The position numbers were made by a program, and so were the translations under genes. Below the pieces are notes generated by a model, which worked only from the letters and a program-made list of their open reading frames with translations, did not search any database and was not told where the DNA came from. Shown here piece by piece: positions 55,222 through 64,000 of a stretch of 64,000 nucleotides of DNA; position 1 is the first letter of the stretch, and each line of letters begins with the position of its first letter. The stretch comes from Chthonobacter rhizosphaerae (GTDB lineage Bacteria > Pseudomonadota > Alphaproteobacteria > Rhizobiales > Pleomorphomonadaceae). Location: NCBI RefSeq assembly GCF_013839525.1, contig NZ_JACDIS010000008.1, positions 1 through 64,000 of the forward strand. Direction: 5' to 3'.

Positions 55222-58200
55222 TCAGCCGAGCTTGCCGCTGGCGTGGGCCAGCATGGTGTAGACCTTGCCGGTGTCGGAGTTGAGGTAGGTCTGGGCGAGG
55301 GTGCCGTCCGGGTCCTTGCGGGCGGCGTCCTCGTAGAGCGAGCGGAAGTGGTCGATGTAGCGGTCGACCGCCACGCGGAATTCCGCGTCCCGCTGGTACT
55401 TGCGGCGGATCTCGTCGAAGGTCTGCTGGCCCTGGAGGTTGTAGAGCCTCCGGGTGAAGACGTTCGTCTCGCCGCGGCGGTAGCGGTTCCACAGGTCCAC
55501 GAAGGCGTCGTGGTCGATGGCCCGGGCGATGTCGACCGACAGCGAGTTGAGGCTCTCGATCATGTGGCCGGGGGTGCGCGACCCGTCGCCGCCGCGTCCG
55601 CCGTTGTCCTGGCGGGTCGGCTCGGCGGGGCGGCCGTCGTTGCGGGCCGGGCGGTCGTCGTCCTGGACGCGGCGGAGCAGGTCGGAGATCCAGCCGCGTT
55701 CGCGGGGATCGCCGTTGCCGGGCTCGGCGCGGCGCTGGTCGTCATAGGCGGCGCGGGCCGGGCGCTCCGGCTGGGCCGGACGGTCGGCGGGGCGCTCCGC
55801 GACGGGACGCTCGGCCGGGCGCGGCGGCTCGGGCTGGCGCTCCGGCTGGGCCGGGCGCTCGGGCGCGCGGTCCACGGGCCGTTCGACCGGACGCTCCACC
55901 GGGGCCGGACGCTCGGCCGGAGCCGGACGCTCGGCGGCCGGGGCGCGGGCCGGACGCGGGGTGTCGACGAGAGCCGAGCCGCCGCGACCGCCGACCGTGG
56001 CCTGGCGCGAGACGATGTCGTTCAGCTCGCTGAGGGCCTTGATCTGCTCGCTCACCACGCGCCGCATGGCGTTGGTGTGCTGGACGGTCTCCTGCGGCAG
56101 GTCGAGGACGCCGCGGGAGATGTCCTGGCGGATCGTCTCCAGCTCGCGGGCCACGGCCCGGGTCGCCTTGCGCATCTCCTCGGCGGACTCGGCGAACCGG
56201 TCGACGGCGCCGCCGATGGAGGAGTTGATCTCGCCGACCAGCTGGTCGCGGATCGAGCGCACCAGCTCCTGGCTCCGCTGGCCTTCCAGCTCGGCCGTGT
56301 GGCCGAGGGACTGGATCTGCTCGGCCACGCTGGCGGTCGCCGTCTCGGCGCTGCGCGTCAGCATCATGCCGACCTCGCGCAGGCGCTTCTCGGCGGCCGA
56401 CAGGGTGCCCTGCATGAGGCTGGCGAAGCCGGCGGCGGACCGCTCGATGGCGGCGTTGCGCTCGGCGATCTCCTCCACGATCCGCTGCATGACGGCGGCC
56501 CGTTCGTCGACGGTGCCCTCGAAGCCGCGGCTGGTCTGCTCCAGGCTCTCGGCCGCGATCTGAAGGGCGCGCGCCTGCTCGGAGAAGCGGGCGGTGACGC
56601 CGCCGATCTCGCCGAGCACCCGGTCCGAGAGGGTGTCGAGAGCCGACACGGTGTCGGCGATGTCGCGGGCGGACGCGCCGGTCTCGGCGGTGACCCGGTC
56701 GATGGTGACGCGCAGGTCCTCGGTCTGCTGGGTCAGGCCGTACTCGATCCGGCCGAGGTTGGCGGCCGTCTGGTCGAGCAGGGACTTCAGCCGCTCGTTC
56801 GCCTCGCCGAGTTCGGAGATGACCACGGCCACGTCCGTGCGGATGCGGTCGTTGGTGCCGTCGAGGGCGTCGACGATCAGGCGGCCCTGGCTGTCGAGGG
56901 TGTCCAGCATGGCGCGGGAGGCGGTGACGAGCGAGCGGGTCGCCTCGTCGCCGGCGGCCACGATGGACCGGCCGATGGCGTCGCTGTCGCTGCCGAGGGC
57001 CTCCAGCACCGCCTCGGCGGCGGCCCGGACCTCGCCGGCGATGGCGGCGCCGCGGCGGTCGAGCTCCGCGGAGAGCGCGTCGGTGCCGGTGGCGAAGCTG
57101 CCCGCGATGGCCTCGGTCTGGCCGTCCAGGAGGCCGGCGAGCTCGGCCATGCGGTCGCGCAGGATCCCGGCGAGCCGCTGGGTGCGCTCGTCGAGACCGT
57201 TGGCCACGTCGTCGACGCGGCCGATGAGCACGCGATCGATCGCCTCGGAAATTTCCGCCAGGCGGGTGGACGCGTTGGCGACCGCCAGGGTGAGGGCCTC
57301 GCTGGAGCGCTCGGTCTCGCCGGTGAGGCGGGTGGAAATCTCCTGGACCGACCCGAGCAGGTTCGACCGGACGCGGGCGCTCTCGCCGGAGAGGCGATCG
57401 GTGACCTCGTCCACCGACACGGTGAGGAGGTCGCGGGCGCGGGTGCTCTCCTCGCCGATGCGGTCGGCAAGCCGATCGATCGAGCCGGTGAGGATCTCGT
57501 TGGCGCGGGTGCTCTCCTCGGTGATCCGGCCGGACACCTCGGCGAGGGAGCCGATGAGGAGATCGCGGGCGCGGACGCTCTCGTCGAGCAGGCGGCCGGA
57601 CACCTCGTCCACCGAGCCGATGACGATCTCCCGGGCGCGGGTGCTCTCGTCCGAGATGCGGCCGGTGATGTCGTCCAGCGAGCCGGTGAGAAGATCGCGG
57701 GCGCGGGTGCTCTCGTCGAGGATGCGGCTGGCCACCTCGCCGAGCGAGCCGACGATGAGGTCGCGGGCCCGTTCCGATTCGCCGACCACGCGGGTGGCGG
57801 CGGTCTCCACGGAGCCGACCATCTCCAGGCGGGCCCGGTTGGATTCGCGCTCCAGCACCTGGGCGGCCTCGATCATGGCGCGGGCCAGAGCCTCGCGGGC
57901 GGTCTCGGTCTCGCTGCTGATGGCGCCGACGATGGCCTCCAGGCGCTCGCCGAGGTTGCGCTGCAGGGTCTCGGTGCGGCTGTCGAGGGTCTCGGCGACC
58001 TCGAACACCTTGGAGCCGAGGGAGACGTTGATCTCGGTGACCTTGTCGGCGAGCGTCTCGGTGAACTCCTCGGTGCGGTTCTCCAGGGCCTTGGTGATGG
58101 CCGCGAGACGGCCCTCGATGGCCTCCACCATGTCGGTCTGGCCGCCGTTGAAGGTCTGCGCCAGCTCGCGGGTGCGGGCCGCCAGCGTCTCGGTGATCTG

Positions 58201-61200
58201 CCGGGCGCGGGAGTCGAGCGCCTGATCGATGCGCTGGGTGCGCTCGTCCAGGGACTGGGTGATGGCGTCGGTCTTCTCCGCGATGTTGGTCGTGGCGGTT
58301 TCCAGGCGCCCGCCGACGGTGCGGTCGAACTCCTCCAGCTGGGCGGCGAGCGCGGAGGCGAGGCCGCCGGTGCGGTCGTCGAGCTGGCTGACGATCGTGC
58401 CGGTGTGGGCGTCGATGGTCTCCACGAAGCGGGTCGCGCGGCCGTCGATGGTGCCGGCGATGCTCTCGGCCCGGCCGTCGAGGGCTTCGACGAGGGCGGC
58501 GAGACGCTGGTCGAACAGGCCGGCGATGTTCTCCGACCGGCCGTTCAGGGTCTGCTCGATGCTCTCCGAGCCGGCCGCGATGGCGCCCTGCAGGGCGGCG
58601 GTGCGGGCCGCGAGAGCTTCCTCGAACGCGTGGATGCGCTCGGCGAGGGAGCCGTCGAGGGCTTCGCTGCGGCTGACGAGGCTATCCACGAGCGCGGCGG
58701 CGCGGCCGTTGACGATCTCGTCCAGGGTCTTGAGCCGCTGCTCGAAGGTGGCCGAGAGCGTGTCCGTGCCGGTGTCGAGCATGTCGGCGATGCGGCCGCC
58801 GGCGGTCGCCAGGTTCTCCTGGATGCGGTCGCCGCGGGTGTTGATGGCCGCCGCGATCTCGGCGCCGATGGAGGCCAGCCGTTCGGCGAGGCCGTTCTTC
58901 GACGTGTCGAGGATGCCTTCCACCGACTGGGTGACCTGATCGACCAGGGCCCGGATGGCGCTGGCGCGCTCGTCCAGCAGGCGGGCGATCTCCAGGCTGG
59001 AGGCGTCGAGCCGGCTGGTGAGGTCGGTGGCGTCGGAGACCGTGCGGGCGAGGGTCTCGCGGGCGTTCTCGGTCTCGGTGACGAGGGTGGCGGTGATCTC
59101 CTGCAGGCGGGTGTTCAGGCTGTCCTGCAGCGCGGCCGCGCGGTTGTCGAGGGTCTCGGCGACCTCGAACACCTTGGTGCCGAGGGCGAGATTGATCTCG
59201 CCGATCTTGCCGGCGAGCTGCTCGGTAAAGGCGTCGGTGCGCTCGTTGAGCGTGCCGGTGACCGCCACCAGACGGCCCTCGAGGGCGGAGACCATCTCGG
59301 TCTGGCCGCTGGAGAAGGTCTGGGCGAGGTCGCGGGTGCGGGCGAGCAGGGTCTCGGTGATCTGGCGGGCCCGGTTGTCGAGGGTCCGGTCCAGGTCGTT
59401 GGTGCGGCCGACCAGGTTCTCAAGGAGCGAGCCGGCCCTGTCGTCGAGGGTGCGGATGCGCTCCTCGAAGGTGGTGGACAGCGTGTCCGTGCGGTCGTCG
59501 AGGACCGTGGTGAGCCGGTTGGCGGCGACGGTGACCGTCTCGGCGAGGTTGTCGCTGCGGGCCGTGATGGTGCGGGCGATCTCCGCGCCGACGGTGGACA
59601 GGCGCTCGGAGAAGTCCTGGCCGGTGCCGCTGAGGAGGGTTTCGGCGGAGAGCGCGGCCTGGTCGATCAGGCTGCGCATGGAGCCGGTGCGCTCCTCCAG
59701 GACGCGGGCGACCTCGGTGCCGGTCTCGGCGATGCGGTCGGCGAGGGCGGTGCCGTTGACCGTGATGACGTGGCGCAGGTCGTCGCCGGTGAGGGCGAGG
59801 CGGTTGACGAGCTCGGTGCCGCGGGCCGCGATCTCGCCGGTGATGCGCCCGCCGGTCTCGTCCAGGCGGTCGGTGATCTCGCCGCCGCGGATGGAGAGGT
59901 CGATGAGGACGCTCTCGCCGGTGGTGCGCAGGGTGTTGGTGATCTCGTCCATGCGCCCGGCGAGGGTGTCGGCGAGCTCGGTGCCGGAGCGGTTGACCGC
60001 CTCGGTGATCTCCACGGCGCGGGCGGCGAACTCGTCGGCGAAGCCGCGGCCGGTGCGCTGCAGGGCGTCGGTGGCCTCGGCGCCGCGGACCTCGATGGTG
60101 GCGCCGATCTCGGCCGCGGTGCGGGCGAGGGTGTCCTCCAGGGAGCGGGTGTGCTGGTCGAGGGTGCCGGCGAGTTCGGCGGACCGGCCCTCCAGGGCGT
60201 TGGCCAGGAGGTCCGTGCGCTCCGTGATGGTGGCGGCCAGCACGTCGGTGCGCTCGCCGAGGGTGACGGACAGGAAGTCGGTGCGCTCCACGAGGGTGCG
60301 GCTGAGGACGCCGGTGCGGTCCTCGATGGTCGCGGTGAGGGCGGCGGTGCGCTCCGCGATGGCGCCGGAGAGGGTGTCGGTCCGCTCCGCGATCGTGGTG
60401 GCGAGGATGTCGGTGCGCTCGCCGAGGGTCTGGCCGAGGACGCTGGTGCGATCCTCGATGGTGGCCGAGAGGGCGGCGGTGCGGGTCTCGATCTCCGACG
60501 AGAAGGCGGCGGCGCGCTGGTCGAGGGCGCCGGACAGGGCCTCGGTGCTGGTCTGCAGGGCGGTGGAGAGGGCGCCGGTGCGCTCCTCCAGGGCGGTGGT
60601 CAGGACGCCGGCGCGGCGCTCCAAGGTGTCGGCGAGGAGGCCGGTGCGCTCGTCGATGGCCACCACGATGGCGTTCGACCGGTCGCCGAGGATGCGCTCC
60701 AGCTCGGCGGTGCGGTTGGCGAGGGTGGAGCCGATCTCGTCGGACCGGGTGGCGAGGGTGGTGCCGAGGCGCTCGGTCTGCTCCTGGACGGCGCTCGTCA
60801 GGCGGGAGCCCTGCTCGGCGAGGGTGACGTTGAGCTCGCCGCCGCGGGCCGCGAGTTCGGACGTGACCGCGGCGCCGGTCTCGGCGAGGCGGATGTTGAT
60901 GCTCTCGCTCTGGCTGGTGAGCGTGTCGACGATGGCCGAGCCGCGGTTGGTGAGCTCGTTGGCGACGTCGTCGCCGATGGCGGCGAAGCGCTCCGCGAAG
61001 GCCGAGGTGTCGGCAGTGAGGCGTTCGGCGATCTCCTGGCCGGCGGTCTCCAGACGGACCGCGAAGGCGTCGCCGCGCTCGGTGACGGCGCTGATCATGG
61101 TGCGGCCGGCGCCGTCGAAGGCGGTGGTGAGCTGCTCGGCCTTCTCGCCGATCTCGCGGCTGAGGTCGCGGGCGGTGGTCTCCAGGCGGCCGGTGATCAT

Positions 61201-62085
61201 GTCGCCGGCGACGCGGATCTCCTCGGCGAGGCCCTGGTGGGCGCCGGCGATGGACGCGCGCACGCGCTCGGCGTTGGTGACGACGGCCTCGCGCTGGGTG
61301 ATGAGCTCCTCGATGAGGCCGCGGATGCGGATCTCGTTCTCCGAATAGGACCGCTCCAGGGCGGCCACCTCGTTGTGGACGAGGACCTCCAGCTCGCTGG
61401 CGCGGGCGAGAGCGCGCTCCACGCCGTCGCCCATGGCGGCGACCTCGCGGCGGATGGCCTGGCCGACGGTGACGACGTTCTCCTTGGCGACCGCCTCCGG
61501 CTCGGCGAGGCGGACGGCCACCTCGGCGAGGGCGCGGGCGGCGACGCGCATGTCCTGGGCGCGCCAGATCATGACGCCGATGGCCCAGAAGAACAGGATC
61601 GGCAGGACGATGCCGAGGCCGAACAGGAGGGCGTCCGGGCGGCGCAGGATGTCGGTGAGGGTGACGGGCGAGGGCAGGGTGGGGCCGATCGCCTCGGCGG
61701 CGAGGAAGATGCCGCCGGCGGCCCACAGGAAGGACACGACCAGGCAGATCCAGAACGGCGTGGACGAGGGCCGCCGCTGGATCTGGTAGAGGACGTTGGC
61801 GGCGGAGCGCCGGTCGTCGTTGGCGGGCGTGCGCGGGCGGGTGAGGCCGGGACGCGGCGTTTCGGGCTCGGGCGCCGCGTCGGCGAGGACCCGGGTGGGC
61901 GGCGGAGGCGGCGTCGGCGCATCGACGCGCGGGCGCGCGGCGGGCTTCTGGTCGGGCTCGCCGAACAGTTCGGTGTCGAACGTCCCCGGATCGCCGTCGG
62001 CGGTGCCGAAGTCGATCTTCAGCGCCTCTTCGACGGCGGACAGGGCCGCTTCCGCCGGATCCGTCACCTTGGTATTCTTCGCCAT
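55222..62085 (-). CDS. Giant apolipoprotein-like membrane protein, growth-pole-ring (GPR/RgsE) candidate
   Basis: A 2287-residue protein. Residues 1-105 are cytoplasmic, acidic and Pro-rich; two membrane helices (about 111-131 and 152-174) form a hairpin; about 1700 residues of helical repeats follow, then a Pro/Arg/Glu-rich linker and a conserved C-terminal domain (RRLYNLQGQQTFDEIRRKYQ, LNSDTGKVYTMLAHASGKLG). The helical part has 11-residue repeats (ERTDILATTIA, ERTDTLSGAIA, DRTGVLSRTLV and more) and 22-residue repeats (units such as TGSLDDITGRISDESTRARE), the apolipoprotein A/E pattern. Size, topology and repeats fit GPR of Agrobacterium, which forms a ring at the growing pole. AGGGGACC precedes the ATG. 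Assignment is by architecture, not alignment. Confidence 0.85.
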   Translation of the reverse strand: MAKNTKVTDPAEAALSAVEEALKIDFGTADGDPGTFDTELFGEPDQKPAARPRVDAPTPPPPPTRVLADAAPEPETPRPGLTRPRTPANDDRRSAANVLYQIQRRPSSTPFWICLVVSFLWAAGGIFLAAEAIGPTLPSPVTLTDILRRPDALLFGLGIVLPILFFWAIGVMIWRAQDMRVAARALAEVAVRLAEPEAVAKENVVTVGQAIRREVAAMGDGVERALARASELEVLVHNEVAALERSYSENEIRIRGLIEELITQREAVVTNAERVRASIAGAHQGLAEEIRVAGDMITGRLETTARDLSREIGEKAEQLTTAFDGAGRTMISAVTERGDAFAVRLETAGQEIAERLTADTSAFAERFAAIGDDVANELTNRGSAIVDTLTSQSESINIRLAETGAAVTSELAARGGELNVTLAEQGSRLTSAVQEQTERLGTTLATRSDEIGSTLANRTAELERILGDRSNAIVVAIDERTGLLADTLERRAGVLTTALEERTGALSTALQTSTEALSGALDQRAAAFSSEIETRTAALSATIEDRTSVLGQTLGERTDILATTIAERTDTLSGAIAERTAALTATIEDRTGVLSRTLVERTDFLSVTLGERTDVLAATITERTDLLANALEGRSAELAGTLDQHTRSLEDTLARTAAEIGATIEVRGAEATDALQRTGRGFADEFAARAVEITEAVNRSGTELADTLAGRMDEITNTLRTTGESVLIDLSIRGGEITDRLDETGGRITGEIAARGTELVNRLALTGDDLRHVITVNGTALADRIAETGTEVARVLEERTGSMRSLIDQAALSAETLLSGTGQDFSERLSTVGAEIARTITARSDNLAETVTVAANRLTTVLDDRTDTLSTTFEERIRTLDDRAGSLLENLVGRTNDLDRTLDNRARQITETLLARTRDLAQTFSSGQTEMVSALEGRLVAVTGTLNERTDAFTEQLAGKIGEINLALGTKVFEVAETLDNRAAALQDSLNTRLQEITATLVTETENARETLARTVSDATDLTSRLDASSLEIARLLDERASAIRALVDQVTQSVEGILDTSKNGLAERLASIGAEIAAAINTRGDRIQENLATAGGRIADMLDTGTDTLSATFEQRLKTLDEIVNGRAAALVDSLVSRSEALDGSLAERIHAFEEALAARTAALQGAIAAGSESIEQTLNGRSENIAGLFDQRLAALVEALDGRAESIAGTIDGRATRFVETIDAHTGTIVSQLDDRTGGLASALAAQLEEFDRTVGGRLETATTNIAEKTDAITQSLDERTQRIDQALDSRARQITETLAARTRELAQTFNGGQTDMVEAIEGRLAAITKALENRTEEFTETLADKVTEINVSLGSKVFEVAETLDSRTETLQRNLGERLEAIVGAISSETETAREALARAMIEAAQVLERESNRARLEMVGSVETAATRVVGESERARDLIVGSLGEVASRILDESTRARDLLTGSLDDITGRISDESTRAREIVIGSVDEVSGRLLDESVRARDLLIGSLAEVSGRITEESTRANEILTGSIDRLADRIGEESTRARDLLTVSVDEVTDRLSGESARVRSNLLGSVQEISTRLTGETERSSEALTLAVANASTRLAEISEAIDRVLIGRVDDVANGLDERTQRLAGILRDRMAELAGLLDGQTEAIAGSFATGTDALSAELDRRGAAIAGEVRAAAEAVLEALGSDSDAIGRSIVAAGDEATRSLVTASRAMLDTLDSQGRLIVDALDGTNDRIRTDVAVVISELGEANERLKSLLDQTAANLGRIEYGLTQQTEDLRVTIDRVTAETGASARDIADTVSALDTLSDRVLGEIGGVTARFSEQARALQIAAESLEQTSRGFEGTVDERAAVMQRIVEEIAERNAAIERSAAGFASLMQGTLSAAEKRLREVGMMLTRSAETATASVAEQIQSLGHTAELEGQRSQELVRSIRDQLVGEINSSIGGAVDRFAESAEEMRKATRAVARELETIRQDISRGVLDLPQETVQHTNAMRRVVSEQIKALSELNDIVSRQATVGGRGGSALVDTPRPARAPAAERPAPAERPAPVERPVERPVDRAPERPAQPERQPEPPRPAERPVAERPADRPAQPERPARAAYDDQRRAEPGNGDPRERGWISDLLRRVQDDDRPARNDGRPAEPTRQDNGGRGGDGSRTPGHMIESLNSLSVDIARAIDHDAFVDLWNRYRRGETNVFTRRLYNLQGQQTFDEIRRKYQRDAEFRVAVDRYIDHFRSLYEDAARKDPDGTLAQTYLNSDTGKVYTMLAHASGKLG

Positions 62086-62348
62086 GGTCCCCTGGTCCCC
62101 TCGCGTCCGTACTTCGTCACAGACCGGCCGCTTCTCCCGAAGCCGGGTCGGCGCTGCCCGGTCGATGTCCGGCGGGGGGCTCGTGGCCTCCGAACCCCGT
62201 CGCCGGCGTCCCGACCGGTTCGCCCTCGGTGTCAGCGCGGGGAGCTAAACTCCCATGGCCAAACGACGCGGAGGCGGGTGACGCCTCCCTACCTAATGGC
62301 ACAAGCACCCACTCCGAACAAGAAATGGGGCCGGACATATGCGAGTTG

Positions 62349-62364
62349 TTAACATGCTGTTAAC
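62349..62364. promoter_or_regulatory. CtrA-binding box TTAA-N7-TTAAC
   Basis: TTAACATGCTGTTAAC matches the full CtrA consensus TTAA-N7-TTAA with the extra C, and is a near-perfect palindrome, so it reads as a box on both strands. It lies 264 bp upstream of the GPR-like start. Confidence 0.75.
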
Positions 62365-62603
62365 TGAAGCAATGACTGCTCCGGCCGACCCGCGCCAAGA
62401 GGCTTTGGGACCGCGGCTTTCCATAATACTCTTCGGCACGCGCCCGCCAAGGCCGGCCCGGACCGCCCCGCCCGACGACGGAAACCCTGATTTTACCGGA
62501 GGATCGCGGGACTTTCACGCGTTTCGCGACGGCCCTTTCGCCACCTCGCCCGGGCAGGCGGGGAATAAGGTCCGGCAGAGGTCGGCGGGCTGCGTAAACT
62601 TCG

Positions 62604-62618
62604 TTAATGGGCGTTAAC
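62604..62618. promoter_or_regulatory. CtrA-like site with 6-bp spacing
   Basis: TTAATGGGCGTTAAC is TTAA-N6-TTAAC, one base short of the CtrA spacing, 139 bp before the Hpt start. GTAAACTTCGTTAA just upstream adds a half site. Weaker than the first box. Confidence 0.4.
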
Positions 62619-62756
62619 CATATCAGCAAAAACTCGACCGCGCCGATGCTCCCCCGGCCGGAGGGCGGTGCTCCTTAAGCGATCGACAAGCGGTCGGCCC
62701 CCATGCTCCGGACCATGCCGCCGGCCCATCGCCGGCCGACCGGAAGGGGAGAGCCG

Positions 62757-63116
62757 ATGACCAACGCCGCCCTGAAGCCCGTGCAGGTCCCCGACGACCA
62801 GCAGGCCCGGCCCGTGGATCTCGCCCACCTCGCCCGCCAGACCCACGGCAACCGGGACCTGGAGCGGGAGGTGCTGCACCTCTTCCTGATCCAGTCGGAG
62901 CGGCTGATGAAGCGCCTGATGGCCGACGACGGGCCGCGGCTGGAGCTCGCCCACGCGCTGGTCGGCTCGGCCCTCGGAATCGGCGCCTGGGCGGTGGCGA
63001 AGGCGGCCGGGCGGGTGGAGACCGCCGCCCGGGAGGCGCGGGAGGACGACGGCGCGCTGCCGGAACTCGCCGACGCGGTGGCGACGGCGAACAGCTACAT
63101 CCGCTCGCTGATCTGA
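62757..63116 (+). CDS. Hpt (histidine phosphotransfer) domain protein
   Basis: A 119-residue protein with one Hpt domain. The phosphorylatable His66 is in [23 protein letters not shown], matching the AHxLKGSA pattern except that the Lys after Leu is Val. Preceding helix: [21 protein letters not shown]. It would accept phosphate from a hybrid kinase or response regulator. The start at 62757 has GGAAGGGGAGA upstream; an open extension of 18 codons is unlikely. Divergent from the GPR-like gene across the CtrA-box region. Confidence 0.87.
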   Translation: MTNAALKPVQVPDDQQARPVDLAHLARQTHGNRDLEREVLHLFLIQSERLMKRLMADDGPRLELAHALVGSALGIGAWAVAKAAGRVETAAREAREDDGALPELADAVATANSYIRSLI

Positions 63117-63250
63117 CGACGCGGGCGGCGGCGGGGGCGGCCGCGGGGCGTCGCGCTCTGTTGCGTCGCAGCGGGCGCTTGACGCGGCGCGCCGGCCGCT
63201 ATTCTGTGGAGCGCCTCGCCAACAGCCCCTTTCCAGGACCGACCGAGACC

Positions 63251-63571
63251 ATGCCCAAGATCACCTACATCGCGTTCGACGGAGCCACCTATGACGTTGA
63301 GGCCCCGGTGGGCTCCACCGTGATGGAGAACGCGATCAAGCACATGGTCCCGGGGATCGAGGCGGAGTGCGGCGGCGCCTGCGCCTGCGCCACCTGCCAC
63401 GTCTACGTGGACGACGCCTGGGCGGAAAAGGTCGGATCGCCGGAGCCCATGGAAGAGGACATGCTGGACTTCGCCTTCGACGTGCGTCCGACCTCGCGCC
63501 TGTCGTGCCAGATCAAGGTGAAGCCGGACCTGGACGGGCTCGTGGTGCGGATCCCGGAGCGGCAGGCGTAG
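63251..63571 (+). CDS. 2Fe-2S ferredoxin, adrenodoxin/Isc type
   Basis: A 106-residue ferredoxin with cluster ligands Cys40, Cys46, Cys49 and Cys86 in [15 protein letters not shown] and RLSCQIK, the CX5CX2C...C spacing of adrenodoxin, FdxB and Isc ferredoxins. [24 protein letters not shown] is the typical acidic recognition region. It could serve Fe-S assembly or a P450; no isc or P450 gene is adjacent. Start at 63251 by family length. Confidence 0.95.
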   Translation: MPKITYIAFDGATYDVEAPVGSTVMENAIKHMVPGIEAECGGACACATCHVYVDDAWAEKVGSPEPMEEDMLDFAFDVRPTSRLSCQIKVKPDLDGLVVRIPERQA

Positions 63572-63716
63572 GGGGCACCTGACATCCTTTCCGTGTGGAG
63601 CCGCTTCGCCGAGGCGTATGGGCCGGCGGGGGAAGCGTGCGTCTGCGTGGTCGCTGATCACGACGGGCGCGGGGGGCATTCGGAAAGGTGGGTGAATGCG
63701 TGGGTGGTCCGCGTTC

Positions 63717-63818
63717 GCGGACCATGACGCGGTCGTCAGCGTGAGCGGACCACGGCGCGGTCGTCCGCGTGAGCGAACCAAGACGGGGTGATCTGCGCGA
63801 GCGAACCATGACTCATGA
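63717..63818 (-). repeat. 28-bp tandem repeat, about 3.6 copies
   Basis: Units at 63717, 63745, 63773 and 63801 share GCGRACCA and a GCGTGA/GCGCGA end, with divergence rising to the right. The 296 bp between the ferredoxin and the receptor gene hold this array and no gene. Confidence 0.8.
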
Positions 63819-63867
63819 AGGGCTGGCGGACCGTTGCCGACGGCGGCAGGCTCGTCGGCCGCCGGGG

Positions 63868-64000
63868 TCAGACCGCCTTCAGGAATTGCGCGACGCTATC
63901 GCCGAGCCGCCTGGACTGGCCGGAGAGGCCGTCGGCCACGCCGCGGAGTTGGCCGGAGAGGGAGCCGGTCTCGGTGGCGGCTTCCGACACCAGGATGATG
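63868..64000 (-). CDS. Methyl-accepting chemotaxis protein, C-terminal end (partial)
   Basis: On the minus strand, reading toward lower coordinates, the last 44 codons before TGA (63870-63868) give VSEAATETGSLSGQLRGVAD, then GLSGQSRRLGDSVAQFLKAV. This is the typical C-terminal tail of alphaproteobacterial receptors (VSEAAxETGxxxxQV...L...AExLxxxVxxFLxxV). The remainder lies beyond the window. Its nearness to the CheZ-like gene (16 kb) is not an operon. Confidence 0.75.
   Translation of the reverse strand, partial: IILVSEAATETGSLSGQLRGVADGLSGQSRRLGDSVAQFLKAV

Larger units (their letters stand above)
62086..62756. other. 671-bp divergent intergenic region with CtrA-type boxes
   Basis: Shared by the GPR-like gene and the Hpt gene. 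It contains a perfect CtrA box, a near match, and two hairpins in the GPR-side leader (GGGAG-CTAAA-CTCCC at 62240-62254; GGAGGCG-GGTGA-CGCCTCC at 62270-62288). No gene recognised within it. Confidence 0.6.

Noticed and set aside
55243-62352. A 2369-codon open frame on the plus strand opposite the GPR-like gene
   Set aside because: It mirrors the GC-rich codon pattern of the minus-strand gene; its sequence is Gly/Ala/Asp/Arg-rich without any domain. The minus-strand frame has clear membrane helices, repeats and a conserved C-terminus.

Overview
The window is high-GC chromosomal DNA from an alphaproteobacterium, most likely of the order Hyphomicrobiales (Rhizobiales). The clearest pointers are a 2287-residue coiled-coil membrane protein that looks like the growth-pole-ring protein of Agrobacterium (GPR; RgsE in Sinorhizobium), an ATP12 F1-ATPase chaperone, a two-gene formate dehydrogenase of the Methylobacterium Fdh1 type, an Entner-Doudoroff gene set, a DUF1194 protein and CtrA-type boxes. 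No rRNA, tRNA or CRISPR array was seen, and no transposase or other protein-coding mobile element.

Layout. 1-2.2 kb: REP-like tandem repeats, then ilvD. 2.4-7.3 kb: an ABC-F ATPase, a repeat array (three copies of a structured element with a 22-codon reading frame) and the potassium transporter Kup. 7.5-14 kb: a small exported protein, crcB, an RluA-type pseudouridine synthase, an SRPBCC plus beta-propeller export pair, a HAD hydrolase and ATP12. 14-14.6 kb: two more copies of the repeat element in the opposite orientation. 14.8-20.4 kb: a dienelactone-hydrolase-like protein and the formate dehydrogenase operon. 20.6-25.6 kb: a DMT transporter, then a TPP riboswitch driving thiO-thiS-thiG-thiE, an Lrp-like ligand-binding protein and thiD. 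26-36 kb: a FadL-type porin, an unpartnered molybdenum hydroxylase large subunit, a PhyH-like dioxygenase, a DUF1194 protein next to a winged-helix regulator, and a divergent NmrA/LysR pair. 36-43 kb: pgi-zwf-pgl-[higB-higA]-edd on the minus strand, with a toxin-antitoxin module between pgl and edd. 43-50 kb: a metallophosphoesterase-glycosyltransferase operon, a PLP dehydratase, a CheZ-like phosphatase, an MFS transporter and a dipeptide epimerase. 50-54.7 kb: a Mla-type lipid transport operon (STAS-MlaE, MlaF, MlaD, lipoprotein). 54.8-64 kb: minisatellites, the giant GPR-like gene, an intergenic region with CtrA boxes, an Hpt protein, a 2Fe-2S ferredoxin and the tail of a chemotaxis receptor.

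The most unusual signal is the five-copy element at 4.4-5.3 kb and 14.0-14.6 kb. Each copy has a GC hairpin, a strong Shine-Dalgarno sequence, a TTG-started 22-codon frame that stays open without indels in all five copies, a 12-bp stem-loop, and a downstream stretch complementary to the Shine-Dalgarno region. This resembles the fold-back design of type I toxin mRNAs, but a MITE or a multicopy RNA family would also fit.

All coordinates and motifs were read by eye. Family assignments rest on recalled motifs, not on database searches.
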